The notes under the pieces were generated by a model. It was not told the DNA's origin and did not search any database. It was given only the letters and a program-made list of their open reading frames with translations. The translations under genes were made by a program, and so were the position numbers. DNA of 64,000 nucleotides from Phalacrocorax aristotelis (Eukaryota > Chordata > Aves > Suliformes > Phalacrocoracidae): assembly GCF_949628215.1 (NCBI RefSeq), contig NC_134283.1:4519610-4583609 (forward strand). Reading direction: 5' to 3'. Of this stretch, positions 35,901 through 49,580 are shown piece after piece. How positions within the stretch are numbered: position 1 is the stretch's first letter; each line of letters opens with the position of its first letter.

Positions 35901-38900
35901 CATGCTGTTCTTCAACTCAATGAATTGGTAACTTGCTTCTCTGTATGTTGTCACTAGCAATCATGAACTGGGGAAAGGCAATCTCTCCCAGTACTGTTCC
36001 TTCCTAGGCAAGGGTAACAGAAGCCTTGACTTCCAGATGAAAGATTACTCATACCCTTCTACTCAGACAGTCTTATATGGTGATTTTCTTTGGAGAATGC
36101 AAAAAAAAGTTATAATTTGCACCATCAGGATCCTGTCTAAACACTGAAGTTTGTTTCATGCCTCTAAGTCAGAACTGTGTTAATCAAAATACTTGCCATA
36201 GAATTTCTAACTACCACTTTACTGGCTAATCTGGGTTTCTCCTTGAAATGTTCATGTGTGGGTTAAATGAAAGATAGAGCAATGGGGCTTAATTTACCTT
36301 TGCAGACTTTTATTTTTCCCTCTGTGAGGATGGTGAATGGTACAGTCTTAATTGGGGACATTTCTTTCAAGTAATCAAGCGCCTTATTTGCAATCAGAGG
36401 GGCTGGAGTTTGAAGAGGCTCTACAGGTATGGTCAGATGATCAGAAGCAATCGCATTCACAGGCAATGCTGCCCATCTGCTAAGGGTGGTAATTTTCAGC
36501 TAATGAGTGGTTATGTCTTAAGATGGGCTAACTTGGTCTCTTGTGATCATCTGTCCACATTCTTACTCTTGTTGGAAGTACAGTGTTGAAGGCTTAATTA
36601 AGTCCCAAGGCTCTTAAATATTAGGGAAGGAATTCTATTTCCTTCTACAGTCTTTCCATTTCACAGCCCACAGTGCTGTAGAGAGAGAACAAGGCGCCCT
36701 TAGTGCAAATACAACAGGAGGTTATGGTAAATGGCCACATTCAGGTTCCAGTGTAAGAGAGAGACGTGTCAAGAGGTGATCTACAATGGGATGAGGGATA
36801 GAATCACTAGTATTGTGGAAATGCCAAGACGTACCAGGCTAGGAGGCAGCTCACAGGCAGAGCCTGAAAATCTTAACAGGAAGAATAGTGATTTCAAAGC
36901 ACCTCTCATGTACTTTGCTTAGCCCTCCTGGAGAATCCTCTCCCAGAAGTAGATGCTGCCATGGGAACAGAAAGAAAGAGTCCTTTAATATTCTGTGCAT
37001 TAAGTAGACCTGCTATCAATATGCTTTTAGGATGGTAGCACTTCTGAGTTTAATGACTAAAGATGTAAAAGTATGGTTTGGTTTTGCACTTCACAATGAA
37101 AATTAGATCCTCTGGAGATTATGGATAAATGACTAGATACCCCAGAACATAATTTGAGCAAGTTCCAGACCACTGACCAGAAGAAAATTCAACTACTGAA
37201 CACAAAGACATGTTTGCAGCCATGAACAGTATCTGACAGGGTAACTAGATTATGTCAGATTTTGCTTACAGGCAACTGAAAGTAAATAAACCTGAAAAAT
37301 TACTTTACAGTGTATGACTGTAGGTGGTGAAAAATACCACTCATGAAGAATTATGATCCAAGCCAGAATTACCTTTATGTCCCTAATCTGCTCTCAAGGC
37401 TTCCTTTTTGTCTTTAAAATAAAAAAACCTACAACCTTAATATTTCTTACATGTCAGCTCAGACCCCCTTGGGTTAATACATTCCGCAGTCTTGTTGTTT
37501 ACTTCTCATTAAGCTAAATGTTTTATGCAAATCATCTGACATAAAGCCAGACGACCAATCTAGAAAGGCTGTAATTCCATCTGATGAGTTCATTCAACTG
37601 AAATCTGTACTTAATTTCCATAATTATAGTACCCTATTCTCATAATGTGAACTGATTGCTGCAAAAACACAAAATAACTAAAACACATTCAGATTTAAAA
37701 TATGAAAATGATATGTCCCTTTGGGCACAAGAGTTATGTTTTACAAACAGTTTCTCTATTTTCTTTTTTTTTCTCCCACAAAATATCTCTTTATTTAAGG
37801 CTGTGCCAGCCTAATTTAAAGACTATTAAAATGATAAGAGCTATTTCTAATGCAGTTTTGTCTTGATAGTAAAAAAATGGAAGAGAAGAAAGGAGGAGGG
37901 GAAAAGAAAATTGAGACAAAAAATTACACTAGGGCATCAACAATTATATTAATATATTATGCTCAGAAGCTTGCAGATTGCTATCTTCCTTGTCATGCAG
38001 CTTAAACTTAGAACAAACTGGCTGTGTTGTTGCTGACAAGTCTAAGTATCTTCTTAATTATAGAATCAGCCAAATTAAGTTGCTACTGCACCAATCAAGC
38101 TGTAAAAAAGCTAGCATAGGTGCTTTTCACATGGCTTGAGAGAGCTGACAAGGGTCTGAGTTTTCTTTTGGGAAGCTCAAGCCTTTCAAAACTCATGCCC
38201 AAACATCTTGTTTGGTTGCCCAGAACCAGAAAGGAAAGCTGTGCTTCTAGCTTTGAGTTGGATTTATTGTGGTATTTGAAGGAATCTACTGTAACAAACA
38301 GTGATATCTATTCAGCATGCTCCATCCAACAGGTTCCTACTGCATTCCAAAGTCTGAACTCAGTGTAACTCCCCTAAAAACTAAGTCACTGAGCAACCAG
38401 AATGCCAGGCTTTTTATATTTTTCTGTCTGGTTCTATAACCACAATCGTCTTACTGAGAACAACAGTTACAAAAAATTGTACTTATAGAAGCGGAGCAAT
38501 ACTCAGAAAACCTGGTTCTAAGGGTAGGATGCAGAAAAGGCATTTGAAGAGGTGGAATGGCATTAACCAGATGGTGTTACCAACCCCTGTTGGTGTAATG
38601 CCTTCACCATTAGTGATCCTTGAACAGCCTGCAAAATGAAACTTGTGGCTGTTACCCACAGACTAAGAGCAAACTAATCACTCTCTCACACATGCTGAGT
38701 AGAAAAGGGCTCTGATATTCAGAAATGTATGCTTCTGTTCAATACAAAGCACCTTATTATCTTTCTGACTCCTGCATAGAACAAAAACATTTCTTCCTTG
38801 GATTGCTCAGAAAGGTAGTGGCTATTTTTGGTAAAAAATGCTGACACTCACTTTCAGGTTCTGCCAGTTACCCATGGACTGCATGGTCTTCCTTCTCCAC

Positions 38901-41334
38901 TGTCAACTGGGTCCTTGAGTATATCATGATTTGTGACTACCCATTTGTGTGACATCTAGGATTTGTGTCACCAAGTCAGGTTTTTTATCTAGGTAAGACA
39001 TCCTTGACTGGCAATCTCTCATTAGGAAACAATGCTACAGCAGTTCAGCTCTGCTAATGGTAATTGTAATACTGTGCTTTGAAAGCCAGCCTCCTCTGTG
39101 GGGGGGCGGAAGTGGAAATTGCAGCAGTTTTATTTCTATTATATTTTTAATCACTCTTGTCTCAGATATTTCTTCTTCATCTAAACTTCTTTTGTGTGTC
39201 GTAGCTAGTTTTAGGATTTGCTTGAACTCTGCATGCTCTTAATGTGCAAGGAGCTGAAAAATGTAGTTCAGCTTTTTGAAATCTTCCAGAGGCTTGAGTG
39301 TGTAGTAGACAGTTATATATGATGGATGGTGAAACCAGTTAAATATGCCACACCGCTGTGAATTTGTGCAATAATATTGCTGCAGGAATTCTACAGAATG
39401 GAGATAATTCTGCTGTTACCATGATGACCTTTCTGGAGGAAAAAAGAGAGCTGAATCACATTATATCTTTCTAATAAAAATAAGAAGTAATCCTGTTAAA
39501 TTCAAGCTCATCCAGCTAAATCACTTTAGCTTTCTCATATTCCTAGTTTAAATATCCTTGGCTGCCTTCCTTGATATGAGAAACACTTGCTGATAAACAG
39601 CATTGGCCATTGCTGTGTGGGGAGATGGATGGCAGCCCATCTGTCATCCTTGCCCAGTAACGCTGAAATGTGCACACTTACATCCTTGGCACAGAGAAGT
39701 TCATAGGACATGTGCATCTGGGAAGTGATTAAAGAACTGGGGCAAACACAATACTTCTGTGACGTTGCCTGAGACTCCATTTAATGATCTGCTCTAAGAA
39801 GATATGTGTAGTTCAACAGAGCTCCTTGCTGGGACACTTGCTGGTTATGCTTCAGAAGAAAGAGTGTCGCTTACTTAATTGTCAGCATCACTTCCTGAAG
39901 CAACTGGTTATTCTGGAAGAATGAATTCTCACTTATTCAATTAGTTTAATGGACTGGAAGTGTCTAAACCCAAATGCTCATTCCAGCTAACTGAAAAGCT
40001 TTCTGTACTGAATACAAAGGTTGTTCATAGCCTTACGGATTATTAAGTTTATATGTTTTAATCAGAACTCAGAAGAAAATATTGTTCCATAAGCCAAGTT
40101 CTATGAATTTTACAGTTGAGAGAAGTCCCTTTAAGAAACTAAATTGCATTTTACTTGTATGCAGGAAAGGCTAATGAACCCAATTTGAAAAGGATGTAAT
40201 TTGTTCTGAAGAGTGTCGGCCATTGTAGATTCCTTCATCTATTGGAGAGAATGACCTAATTTTGCACAAGATGAGCCTAGTTCTGGATCTAGCAGTTTGG
40301 ATTTGTATGCACTGAATGAATCTACTTTTAGCAGGCTTATTTGCATGAAGCAATTTGGATGCAGTTTGGTCATAAAAAGACTCTTGTCTATATTTCACTG
40401 GAGTTTTCTAAGTGGTAAGGCATAGTAATTACTTAATGAGGAATATAAGAATATTTTTTTCAGTCTCTATGGCTCCCTGGAATTTACCTTGAATTGATCT
40501 CAGTGTGTTACTGCAACAGTGTTCACCAAATATACATATTTTGCTTGTTTCTCTTCTCCTTTCCTATTCCTGCCACTCAAAATTACATTAAATCAAATGG
40601 ATTGGTTTTACATTACATAAAATTTCCATGGGTTGCAGCACTGATTTGCATACTAGTTGAGCAGACTTAAGAATTAATAGTATTTTTATTGTGGTTATAA
40701 GTACTACCACTTTAATTTACTACAAAAATATCACCACTTTTATTTTTATCGTGAATTCTGTCTTAATGAGATACCTGTGTGCATCACAGAACTTTGTGGT
40801 TTGTACACCTGAGGGATGGAGCAAACTAACCTGCTGTGAGCACTCTATTGTCATTGCTATTCTCCTTCCAGTATCTGGTAGCTTGTTTACGGCTAGCTTC
40901 TCTGTCTGTATGCTGCTCTGCAGGCTGTAACACAGGCACGCCCAAGATTGTTTTGCTAGGACAACTTCTCAGTATATTGATACCAAATCTAGCAGACAAA
41001 GCATTGTAGCTGCAGATGGCTGTTTCTGGAAATACCTTTTCCTTGTTCAGCCAATTTACAAAGAGCCCAGTTAAAGTAATATCCAACAATTAATAACAGA
41101 AAATGTGCTTCTTAAGGCTTAGCCGCAGATCTTCTAAATATCAGACCTTGGGAGCAGAAGGAGTTGAATAGTCATCAAGAAAATGACTCAGAAAAGGATT
41201 TGCAGAGTGACTGTTCACTGCCTTCAAGACAGCAGCTCCCTAAGCAGAGCCTTCCCACTGAGGATGCCTTGAGCTGTTCTCAACCCAGTGTTAACCTACG
41301 ATGATAAAAGACCCAAACTCAATTGGCTTATGGA
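29913..41334. other. Long non-coding stretch without recognised genes or mobile elements
   Basis: About 11.4 kb of AT-rich DNA. I see only short low-complexity spots: an ATAA run near 32699-32713, a T run near 37765-37773 and a seven-G run near 39100. The largest frames (126 codons at 35007-35387 minus; 128 codons at 35571-35957 plus; 103 codons at 33551-33862 minus) have no recognisable domain. A possible old-repeat echo lies near 35400-35470. No splice-flanked exon, tRNA or small RNA could be identified by reading. Confidence 0.5.
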
Positions 41335-41440
41335 GACATGTGAGCAAGTTACTTCATTTTCTTGGCCCCAATTCAGCAAAGCAGTTAAGCATGTGCTTCT
41401 GCCTCGTTAGAGTCCAATGGTGCTTTAAGCCCATCCCTTA
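41335..41440 (+). repeat. Old repeat fragments (MIR-like piece and amniote repeat)
   Basis: TGTGAGCAAGTTACTTCATT at about 41339-41358 resembles the conserved core of MIR-type SINEs (TGGGCAAGTCACTTAACC). It is followed at 41364-41396 by GGCCCCAATTCAGCAAAGCA, then GTTAAGCATGTGC. That matches a common old amniote repeat motif (CCAATTCAGCAAAGCACTTAAGCA). Both pieces are heavily diverged. Family names are not certain. Confidence 0.45.
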
Positions 41441-43064
41441 AAAAGGAGTTTTAATGTTGTTTGCACCAGGTGGAACAAAAATAGTTAGGATGAAATAAGC
41501 AATTGAAGAGAGACTTGAGGGATAGCAGGGGAACACTATATATAGAGAAAACATTTAGTATGAAAATAGTATTTATGAACATGTGCAAATATTATTGCAT
41601 TGTACATGAAGCACCTCTGGTAACAGCTTAATATTTTTTCCAGGCTAAAGGGAAACTCAGTAGTAGAATTTTCCCTTTGCTAGAAAATCTTTCTGTGAGA
41701 AGTGGATAAGGGTGCAGAAGGAGGGGAAATATAGGGCTGCCTCTGGGGAAAGAAAAGGAATTAAATTGAGGGGTGTGGGTGGAAATCTGCTTTACAGACT
41801 CACACCAATTTTACAGACCCCCAAATTAATAGAAGTGATTCAGGGAAGCTTAAACTATTGAACGGCTTTACTCATTCTTGGTCTAAAACTTCTTATTGAA
41901 AATATACTCCCTGAATACTGGAGGAGTAATTGGAGTTCATGTACTGGCTATGAACTCAACAGCTAATCAAAATCTTACTGCAGCTCCTCCTAACAAAAAA
42001 TATGTTCTGGAGTGTGATTCAACTCAAATTATCTACCATGTCCAAAGATTCAGCCCTCTTAATCTTCAGAGAAACAATTGTGCAGAGCAAATATTGACAC
42101 ATCATGCACTTGTCAAGTTGCCATGTCCATTGCTCTGTTTTCTTGCATTCCATTTAAAAAATAAACTTGATTTTATATTCTCTCTAAACCTCATATGACA
42201 ATCCATGCATGTTTACTTTACAAAGAAGCTGTCTAATTAGTAGACTTCTAATTAAGTTCATATACAAAATGGTTACATTAGTTCAACATTTCAAGCAAAA
42301 GATTCTTTGGAGCTCCCAGAATTGCGTGTGGCCCTGAGTGCCATCCCCATTTGCATTAGGCAAACAGTGTTTTAAAGTACTGACTAAGTTCATGTGCTTT
42401 CACCTAATAGATTTAATAACAAATCTTGCACTGCTGTGACAAGTTTAGCCTGAAGAAGCGTGATCAGGTTAAGCTGCCCAAGACTCTTGGGATGGTTATG
42501 AGACATCAAAATCATCACTGGGATCTCAATCTGGCTGTAAATTAACTGACAAAACAAACCCCATTCGCATGATTTTGAAAGCTTCTGTAGGTGAAGTCAA
42601 ACATCTGCCCACAAGTCATGATCATGGACACCCTGTTACTAGCTCAAGAATAAAATTAGAATCAGTAATTTTCTTATTTTTGTACTGCTAGTACAGCACA
42701 AAGAGTGGTACCCTGAGTGGTACATTCGCTCAGCAGAGCATAGCACCCAAATAGATGTGGTAGTTTAGGTCTCGAGAAAGCACTGTTGGCACATCCTTGT
42801 GGTGCAATCCCTGTGTCAACACCTAATCCTGCCCATTCACCCTGCTTGAGTGAAGTACCTTGCTAGCAGTTTCCTAGTGTCAGAACTTAACCTCCACTGC
42901 CTGGAGCTGTACGTTGTGCTGCATCATGCAGAGTAAAGAAATAAATCCATTATCCACTTAGTTTCAGTGTTGACAGTATGGCTATACATAGCGAGAGACG
43001 AATTTGGTTGTTAATCATTGATATGCAATTGGATTCTCTTCCAAGTATATTTCCAATTTCCCCT
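41441..43064. other. Non-coding stretch, no gene recognised
   Basis: About 1.6 kb. The 100-codon frame at 41896-42198 has no recognisable domain. No repeats or RNA genes were recognised. Confidence 0.5.
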
Positions 43065-43510
43065 TGAGTCCAAGTAAATTTCTGGCATCTGTAGCATCCT
43101 TTTGCAAAGAGTTTCCCAGATCTGATACCTGTAGTGGTAGGAATTACCTCCTTTCAGTAGTTTTGAACATCCCCCCCCCACTTACTTCACTGGATGCCCC
43201 CGCTCTTGCATGAATGAGATAGTGAACAGTTAGGAAAAAAGTTACTCCTTCTCCATCCTTGCAGAATTTTGTACACTTCTATCATATCCCACCAAATGAT
43301 TTTTTTTCCTTGGTTGAATAGTCCCAATTTACTCTATTATTGCTTTTGTGGAGAGTTATTGCACAGCCTGGTTTCCACTTTCTGAAATTTTTCCACTTCT
43401 AATATATTCCTTTTGAGAGGACAGAACCAGCCCTATGCACAGTATTCATGGTCTTTTTATAATGCCTCTTTATATGGTGCATATGATTGTGTCCTCCCTT
43501 TTCTCTAGGC
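43065..43510 (-). mobile_element. Ancient CR1/L3-like LINE fragment (copy H)
   Basis: On the plus strand the order TTTTGTACACTTCTATCATA, then TCCCACC, TTGGTTGAATAGTCCCAATT, TTTCCACTTCTAATATATTCC, TTTTGAGAGGACAGAACCAG, CACAGTATTCATGGTC and TTATAATGCC is the reverse complement of the ORF2 region of L3/CR1-type LINEs of amniotes. Those elements encode the ...FSLEKRR... and ...RIEKVQRR... region there. Similarity is low but collinear over about 400 bp. That points to an insertion much older than the avian CR1 copies in this window. A nine-C run at 43171-43179 interrupts it. Confidence 0.7.
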
Positions 43511-46500
43511 CTGAGACATTCAGGTCTCTTCAATGTCTCCTTCAAGGGCTTTTAGGCTGGCTTTGTAAGAGTTTGGCTTTATTAAGTAATCACTTTTGTT
43601 TCCTCCTTTTTTTCTTTGACTTTTAAAGGCATCTCAAGAATATTCCAGAAATATGGCTATGGTTTTTTAAACAGTTTGTCTGTATGCTTTTTGTGTTGTT
43701 TACCCTTTAACAAATAACTCTATCAATGATAAAATAATCACTTGTCCACCGTTCAGAGAAGCCAGCTGTTCACCTCTGTGAATTGCTAAAGAACACAGTT
43801 ACTTGGAACCCAGCTGTGTCTCTGGGCTTTTCCTATTATTTTTATTTACTGAAGGGCAATAAAATAATGAAAATATAAAATTTGAAACTTATTTTGTTAT
43901 CAGCCTGAATCTTGCATCTCCTTCTCTGCTCCTCTCCGCTAGCCAGTCCTTGTCACGGATGCAATCCAACGCCATCCAAATTGCAGCTCATCTAAATTTG
44001 CAACCCTGTCAATGGCAGATGCATTGTGGGAATGTTCACCTTCATTTTAGTTGGTAGTTTCTGGAGATTTGGCTGCCAGCAGGGCCAACCGTTGTGCCCC
44101 AAAAGGTAAAACCAAAATGTATTGCCCACTTTTCAGGAGTAGCCTCCAGATTACCTTTGTTATGGTTCTCAGTGATGCTTCATTCACTTTTTGTGAAAGT
44201 ATGTTCATCTGCGAGACCATAATGAACAGGTTATTAGAAGCCAGAAATATTCTACTTCGATTCTTTGGAGAGATGACAAGGTGCCCGCATAATCAGAATG
44301 ACTTGAGCAATCAACCTCAGCACGAGCTTATTTTCTAGTTCTAATCCATTTACGATCCATACAATATTTCACTGTACTTTCACTAACGACATATGTTCAC
44401 CTTCATATATATTTTATATGGACTTTACATTATGGCTTCTTAGATGAGAGTCATCATGTGAGATCACGCATACATTACCCACATGCAAATAAATTATACA
44501 TGTTCTATTAATTCTCCTTTATCACCTATCATGTATGAACCGAGACACCAAAAATATATATTAAAATGCTTCTTAGGATATTCTCACTTTTCTGATACGA
44601 GATATATTTCTATTTATTGTACTAGAATGAATATATTTGAAAAGATATTTTCATAGTTTTTCTACTTGAGAAGATAAATCGAACAGAATGAACTGACTAC
44701 TGCATCAATGGATACATAGATTTAGTGTTCTCTTCTAGGAGAGAAACAGTGATTGGAGTGAGAAATTATTTTGGTTGGTAGCTTCCATTTATGATGGATT
44801 ATAAAATACAGTGATTTACTATTTAATGCAGGGGGAAGAACTGTGGCATTCTTAAGCTTTGATTCCCTGAATCAGGGGAGGGAATGAAATATTCACACAA
44901 TTTTCAGCACACAAGTGGCCCATGTTATTCTAATAAAAGTCCTCATAGGTTGTAAGTTAGACACCAGCCTTAGTTGTAGGTAAGCCTCTGTGTTAGCTAT
45001 GGTATCACTGACTTTTTAATAGCAGCCACTGGAATAAGGTCGATCAGGAATTAAAGATGCTAAAGTGATTCATCTGTTGAATGACTGGGTAATCACATAC
45101 CCTTCTTCTAAAAATAACCTTCTTTGAAACATTAGAAGGACTTGCTGCAAAAGATGAACAGCAGAAAGAGCTTGGAGTTGTGAGGAGCAGCCTGTAGTAA
45201 TTCTCCCTGTAAGCACAAGTGAGAATCTTGTTTTTCCAATGCTTAGTGAAAAAAAGTGGTAGATATCCATAGATTTCAGGTCAGCATTTCCTCTCAGAGC
45301 AATACTTTCATACCGGTAATTGTAGCCATCTATGAAATGTGACGAGCACATAATGACTGTCTCTTCCCAGTAAGCAGATTTCAGGATGTTAATTGGAATT
45401 CATTAGTGAAGTGCAGCTACACTGCAAAATATATATCCTCTCAGTGCACGTTCTGGGGTTTGGATCAAGAACATTGAGGAAAATGGCGTGATTTTGATGC
45501 CTGACTATTCTGTGTACTGGACGGAAGGGTGGTAGAATAGTTTTCATTTTCCACTCCCACCATCCCTCTTGAATACTTATTTAAGTTCTGAAAAGAACTT
45601 TCACCAAATTGAGTTCAGTGCTTTTTCAGACTTCATTTCTTGTGAATCTTCCACCAAGCAACTTTAATCAAAATAGCCAACCTAAAAGTAATTTTAACAG
45701 AAGGCACATTTGTAACTGTCAGTGTTCATTCCAGAAACCTTGATATAATGTTAAATTATGGGAAACACAAATATACAACAAATTCTACGTATACAGCTGA
45801 AACAATTTATGTTCTTAATACTGAATATGTGTAAATGAGCACCCAGCCAATAACTATTCAAGTAAATTTCTTGGTACTGAAATGTCAGAAACTTATGAGC
45901 TGTTCATGTACAATTCAGAAGAAAGAAAGAGGTAAAATAACTTACAACTGTAGCTTAAATTTTCTGTACCAAGACAGAAAATGTAATCTCTTTCCCTTTA
46001 TCTTGTTCTCCCCCCTCCCCCCCGCGGTTAGTAGCAAAAGGATGAATCGTTTCTGGAGAGATCTTCTCAGTGCCAGGGTGCTGTATATATGTGATAATAT
46101 GCTGAGACATTACTAATAAGAAACCAAGCTGACTCCTTAGATCTGATTCCTTAGTGTCACAACTAATCTGGGTTGTGTGTCTAGTGTAAAATAGCTCATT
46201 TTCACCTCCCTCTAGGGACTAGGAGTTAGATTATGATGGGAGGGGAAATCCAGCTCCGAAAGGGCTTCCTCCAGGGAGATACTTCAGGGAATGTTTGCCA
46301 CTTCATTTTCAACTCCAACCGTGGCTTAGAGAAATAGGAGTGTGGTTTAGAGGAATAGGGTGTGGTCAAACCTCTCTTCAGGCCAGTTGCCCAGACAGGC
46401 TCTAGGTAAAATGCAGCCAGTGTGGTGCTGGCAGGCTTAAAAGCAGCCAAAATTCATGGAATTTAAAACACAAAGCCACCTTTACTCACCACCTCCTGTG

Positions 46501-49229
46501 CTGCAACGTTTCTCTCAGCAACAGCTGAGGGTCACGTTTATTCATAAGTTACTTCCAATAACAGACATTTTGAGCTAAACTGATTGTCCTCAGTTCCCAA
46601 AGCAGTCCTTGAAATAAAGGCCCCCCTCGTGCATTCATTCTTGGTTGGCAGCACCCACACAAGACCTAACAACACTCATCTCCTATTCTTCTGCTCTGTG
46701 GCATGGCACTGTGGATCTAACCCAAATACGATGCCACAATTGTTTTGGGGAATAAGCTTACGCAGTAGTTATGTAAATAGGAAAAAATGCATTTCTAAGG
46801 GGGGTTAAAATGCTGTAGAGATAAAATGCATTTCCCTCCTGTAATGCCATTCAGTAAGAAAACAGTCTTCCAACGTACCCCATTGTACTGGATGCAGTAC
46901 AATGCAGTCCTATACACTGCAGTCCTCGTGCACCTACATCCTTTTCCTTGACCTCATTATCTGGATGGCAGCACTCTAGAATTAAATTTTCAGCCTTATA
47001 GAAATAGACGGTACTTCTTACAGCGAGCATTCCTTTCCAGTAGAGTTGTTGAATATCTTTTCTTTCTTTTATTTTTTTTGTGCAGCAGTAGCTACGATCA
47101 GTCTATTCACATCTGTTCATCCAGTGGCCCTAGTTTAAAAAGGCCCATCTCCTTGTCAGTAGATACTATTCCCCTTAAATACTCAAGTCAAAGAATAACT
47201 GTGTCAATAAGGATCATAAAATAAACTGGTGTCAAATGCAGCATGGAATCTAGTAGCTTTATTCCAAGTTGCAGGGTAAGGTCAATCACAGATGAATGGA
47301 TTAGTCACACCACGGTACAAGCAAACCTACATATTTTCTTAAATCTCTATAAAAAACATGCATAAATCATTTTTTAAATACTCTTTTTCTCCAAAGGGTA
47401 GAGATAGATGTCATTCAGCCCCAGTCTCATTTTTGGATATTCTACTTCCCCTATTTGTTAGCACAAATAGAAATGCAGATCAACTGTGAGTGGAGAAAAG
47501 GTATTGTGTTGTCTCCCTTTTGAAGGAAGCAAGCTGAAAGAAGGAAATCAATGGGACCTATGATAGTCTCCTCTTGGACTCAGGTGTCTAAAAGCAACAT
47601 TTGAATAGCCTTTGCAGGGAGAGGGATTCTTGTCTCCCCAAATTTTAGCCCTGCCACTCAGTCAAAAAGAGGGCATCTGAGAGCAGTTAACATTTAACAC
47701 AGCGGGAGTGGAAGCTAGCTTGTTATAGCTGAGAAGGAAATCTTTAATAGGAAAACAAGACTTTTCTGAGAGGAGAACATTGCAGAAGACCTTGTATAGG
47801 GTCTAAAGGCAAAGAAAAAGGTACAGCATTTGAGTTTTATGTCAAAATAGGTGTTTTCTTTGGTTGAAAAGTTTATTCTTGGAACAGTACGGCATTATGA
47901 CACTAAACCATCACAGTTGTTACATACTCCATTTTCAAGTATAAATATTGCAGATATTTTAAAAGCACATGGAAGTTAGCATAGCCCTGGACAGTGGCAT
48001 ACCACAAGAAGCCATGAGAAAAAGAAAAGTTGCCTGGTTTTGACTCATTTGCAGAGCATGTGCAGAGGATGTGGTGGAATATCGAGAACACAGGTGCCAA
48101 TCTTGGTGGAGGTTGACTGCCTTTCTTCCGCTTCTTAACTAATCTATGGAAGCAGAACAGGCATCCAAATTACTCAGGTGTAACAAAGAGTTTTTGGCTC
48201 CTAGAGCAGTGTCCACCACCTAAAGGAACCTGTATTTACAACCTTTGGAAAAAAGACAGTAGGCCACAAAGAAGTACCTTATAGGTTAGATCTGACCTAT
48301 GACTGCACCTGGCCTATGCTGATCTAACTTTTCCTTCTCTAGTAAGAAAGATCATGGATTTCTCCCATGCTGCTTTTCCTGAGTGTTTTACTAAAACACC
48401 TTCTGTAAAGACACATCCAGAGTGAATCTGAAAAAAATTATTTTAATTTTTTGGGCCGCTATTCCATTCTCTTATCTTCCTGACTTTTATTCCACCAGAT
48501 TAAAAAACTATAGGACACGGCATTTTTATCTTCTTCGTCCTCAAGACACCTTTTTTCTTTTTAGTGATAAGCTAAATGGAGTGAGCTTTTAAGCACCTTA
48601 TTGTAAAGCATCTATTTGAATGCAAGAATTTCTCTATCAGACTTGAGTGTTTGGTGAGGAGATAAAAATCACATTTCTGTTTCTACTCACATTGCCTCTG
48701 TTTATATAAGGATTTCATTAGTTCTTTTTGGTACAGCATCATCCTGGAAACTCATCCATTCTGCTCCATCTCCACTATGAGCAGCGAGTCTTTTTGGAGT
48801 AATTTCTTTCCAGGCTATAAATCCATTGTGTGATAGGCATGGCCAGTATTCCTTTTGTTTAGCTAAGTCCAGTTGCATTTGGCTGTGTATAACTGTCCTT
48901 TGCTTGAATTCCCCCAATTTACCAAGCAGTTCTACTCAGGCTTCTTACCAATTTTTCTTTCAAGCAGTAGCTACAGCAGCCACCAATTTCCTCAATAGTG
49001 ATTTTATACTTAATTCTGGATCACTGATTAAAAGATTGAATTCTAGTAAGCAGTGATGCACTACAATTCCATTTTTCCCTGACAACTTTCCTTGAAAAGA
49101 GATTTGTAAAATCTGCCATATGGCTGGTTAGTAATCCACTTAATGTTTACCTTAAGAAGGTACAATACTAAATTTAAACAGAATATTGTGCATTACAATA
49201 CTCCTAACATTACATTTATAGGAATTTAA
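43511..49229. other. Non-coding stretch, no gene recognised
   Basis: About 5.7 kb. It contains a C-rich run at 46010-46023 (six C, one T, seven C), a tandem near-duplication at about 46325-46365 and a hairpin at 46881-46904. Frames of up to 95 codons (44051-44338; 45070-45351 minus; 45835-46116) are unrecognised. No RNA gene recognised. Confidence 0.5.
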
Positions 49230-49580
49230 GTGTGTTACCTCCATAAACTGTACTTGTAATTTTACCAGGATATGAAATTAGGTTAGTCTGGCAAAACTTT
49301 CTTCCCCAGAATCATGGTGACTCACAGTCCCTTTGAATTCTTTATCATATGAGTTCCTTTTCAGATTTTTATGATCAGTGAACAAGCCTTTGCTGAGCCA
49401 TTTCACTTGGTCTTCCTGAATACTGGCTTGACATTTGCACTCTTACACATTTCCAAATATTTTCAGTGGTTTACTTGAGTAGGCTAGGCACCTCCTAAGC
49501 CTGTTCTCATTGAACTCTTGAAAGCTATCCATTCTTTCTCATCTTTGATTTTCTGATAGACTCTATTGACCATACTCTTG
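49230..49580 (-). mobile_element. Possible very old CR1/L3 LINE fragment
   Basis: ACCAGGATATGAAATTAGGT followed by TAGTCTGGCAAAACTTTCTT and, later, CTTCCTGAATACTGGCTTGAC with TTACACATTTCCAAATATTT are weakly reminiscent of the reverse complement of the L3/CR1 reverse-transcriptase region (GGAAATTAGGTTGGTTTGAC and its downstream order). The spacing is roughly as expected, but identity is low and I could not follow a reading frame. Treat as a suggestion. Confidence 0.3.

Noticed and set aside
35571..35957. 128-codon plus-strand frame
   Set aside because: Composition is unremarkable, there is no recognisable motif, and it overlaps another frame in the opposite strand. No support.
45070..45351. 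93-codon minus-strand frame that at first looked like a real exon
   Set aside because: No recognised domain, no clear splice context and no neighbouring exon. The length is expected by chance in a window of this size.
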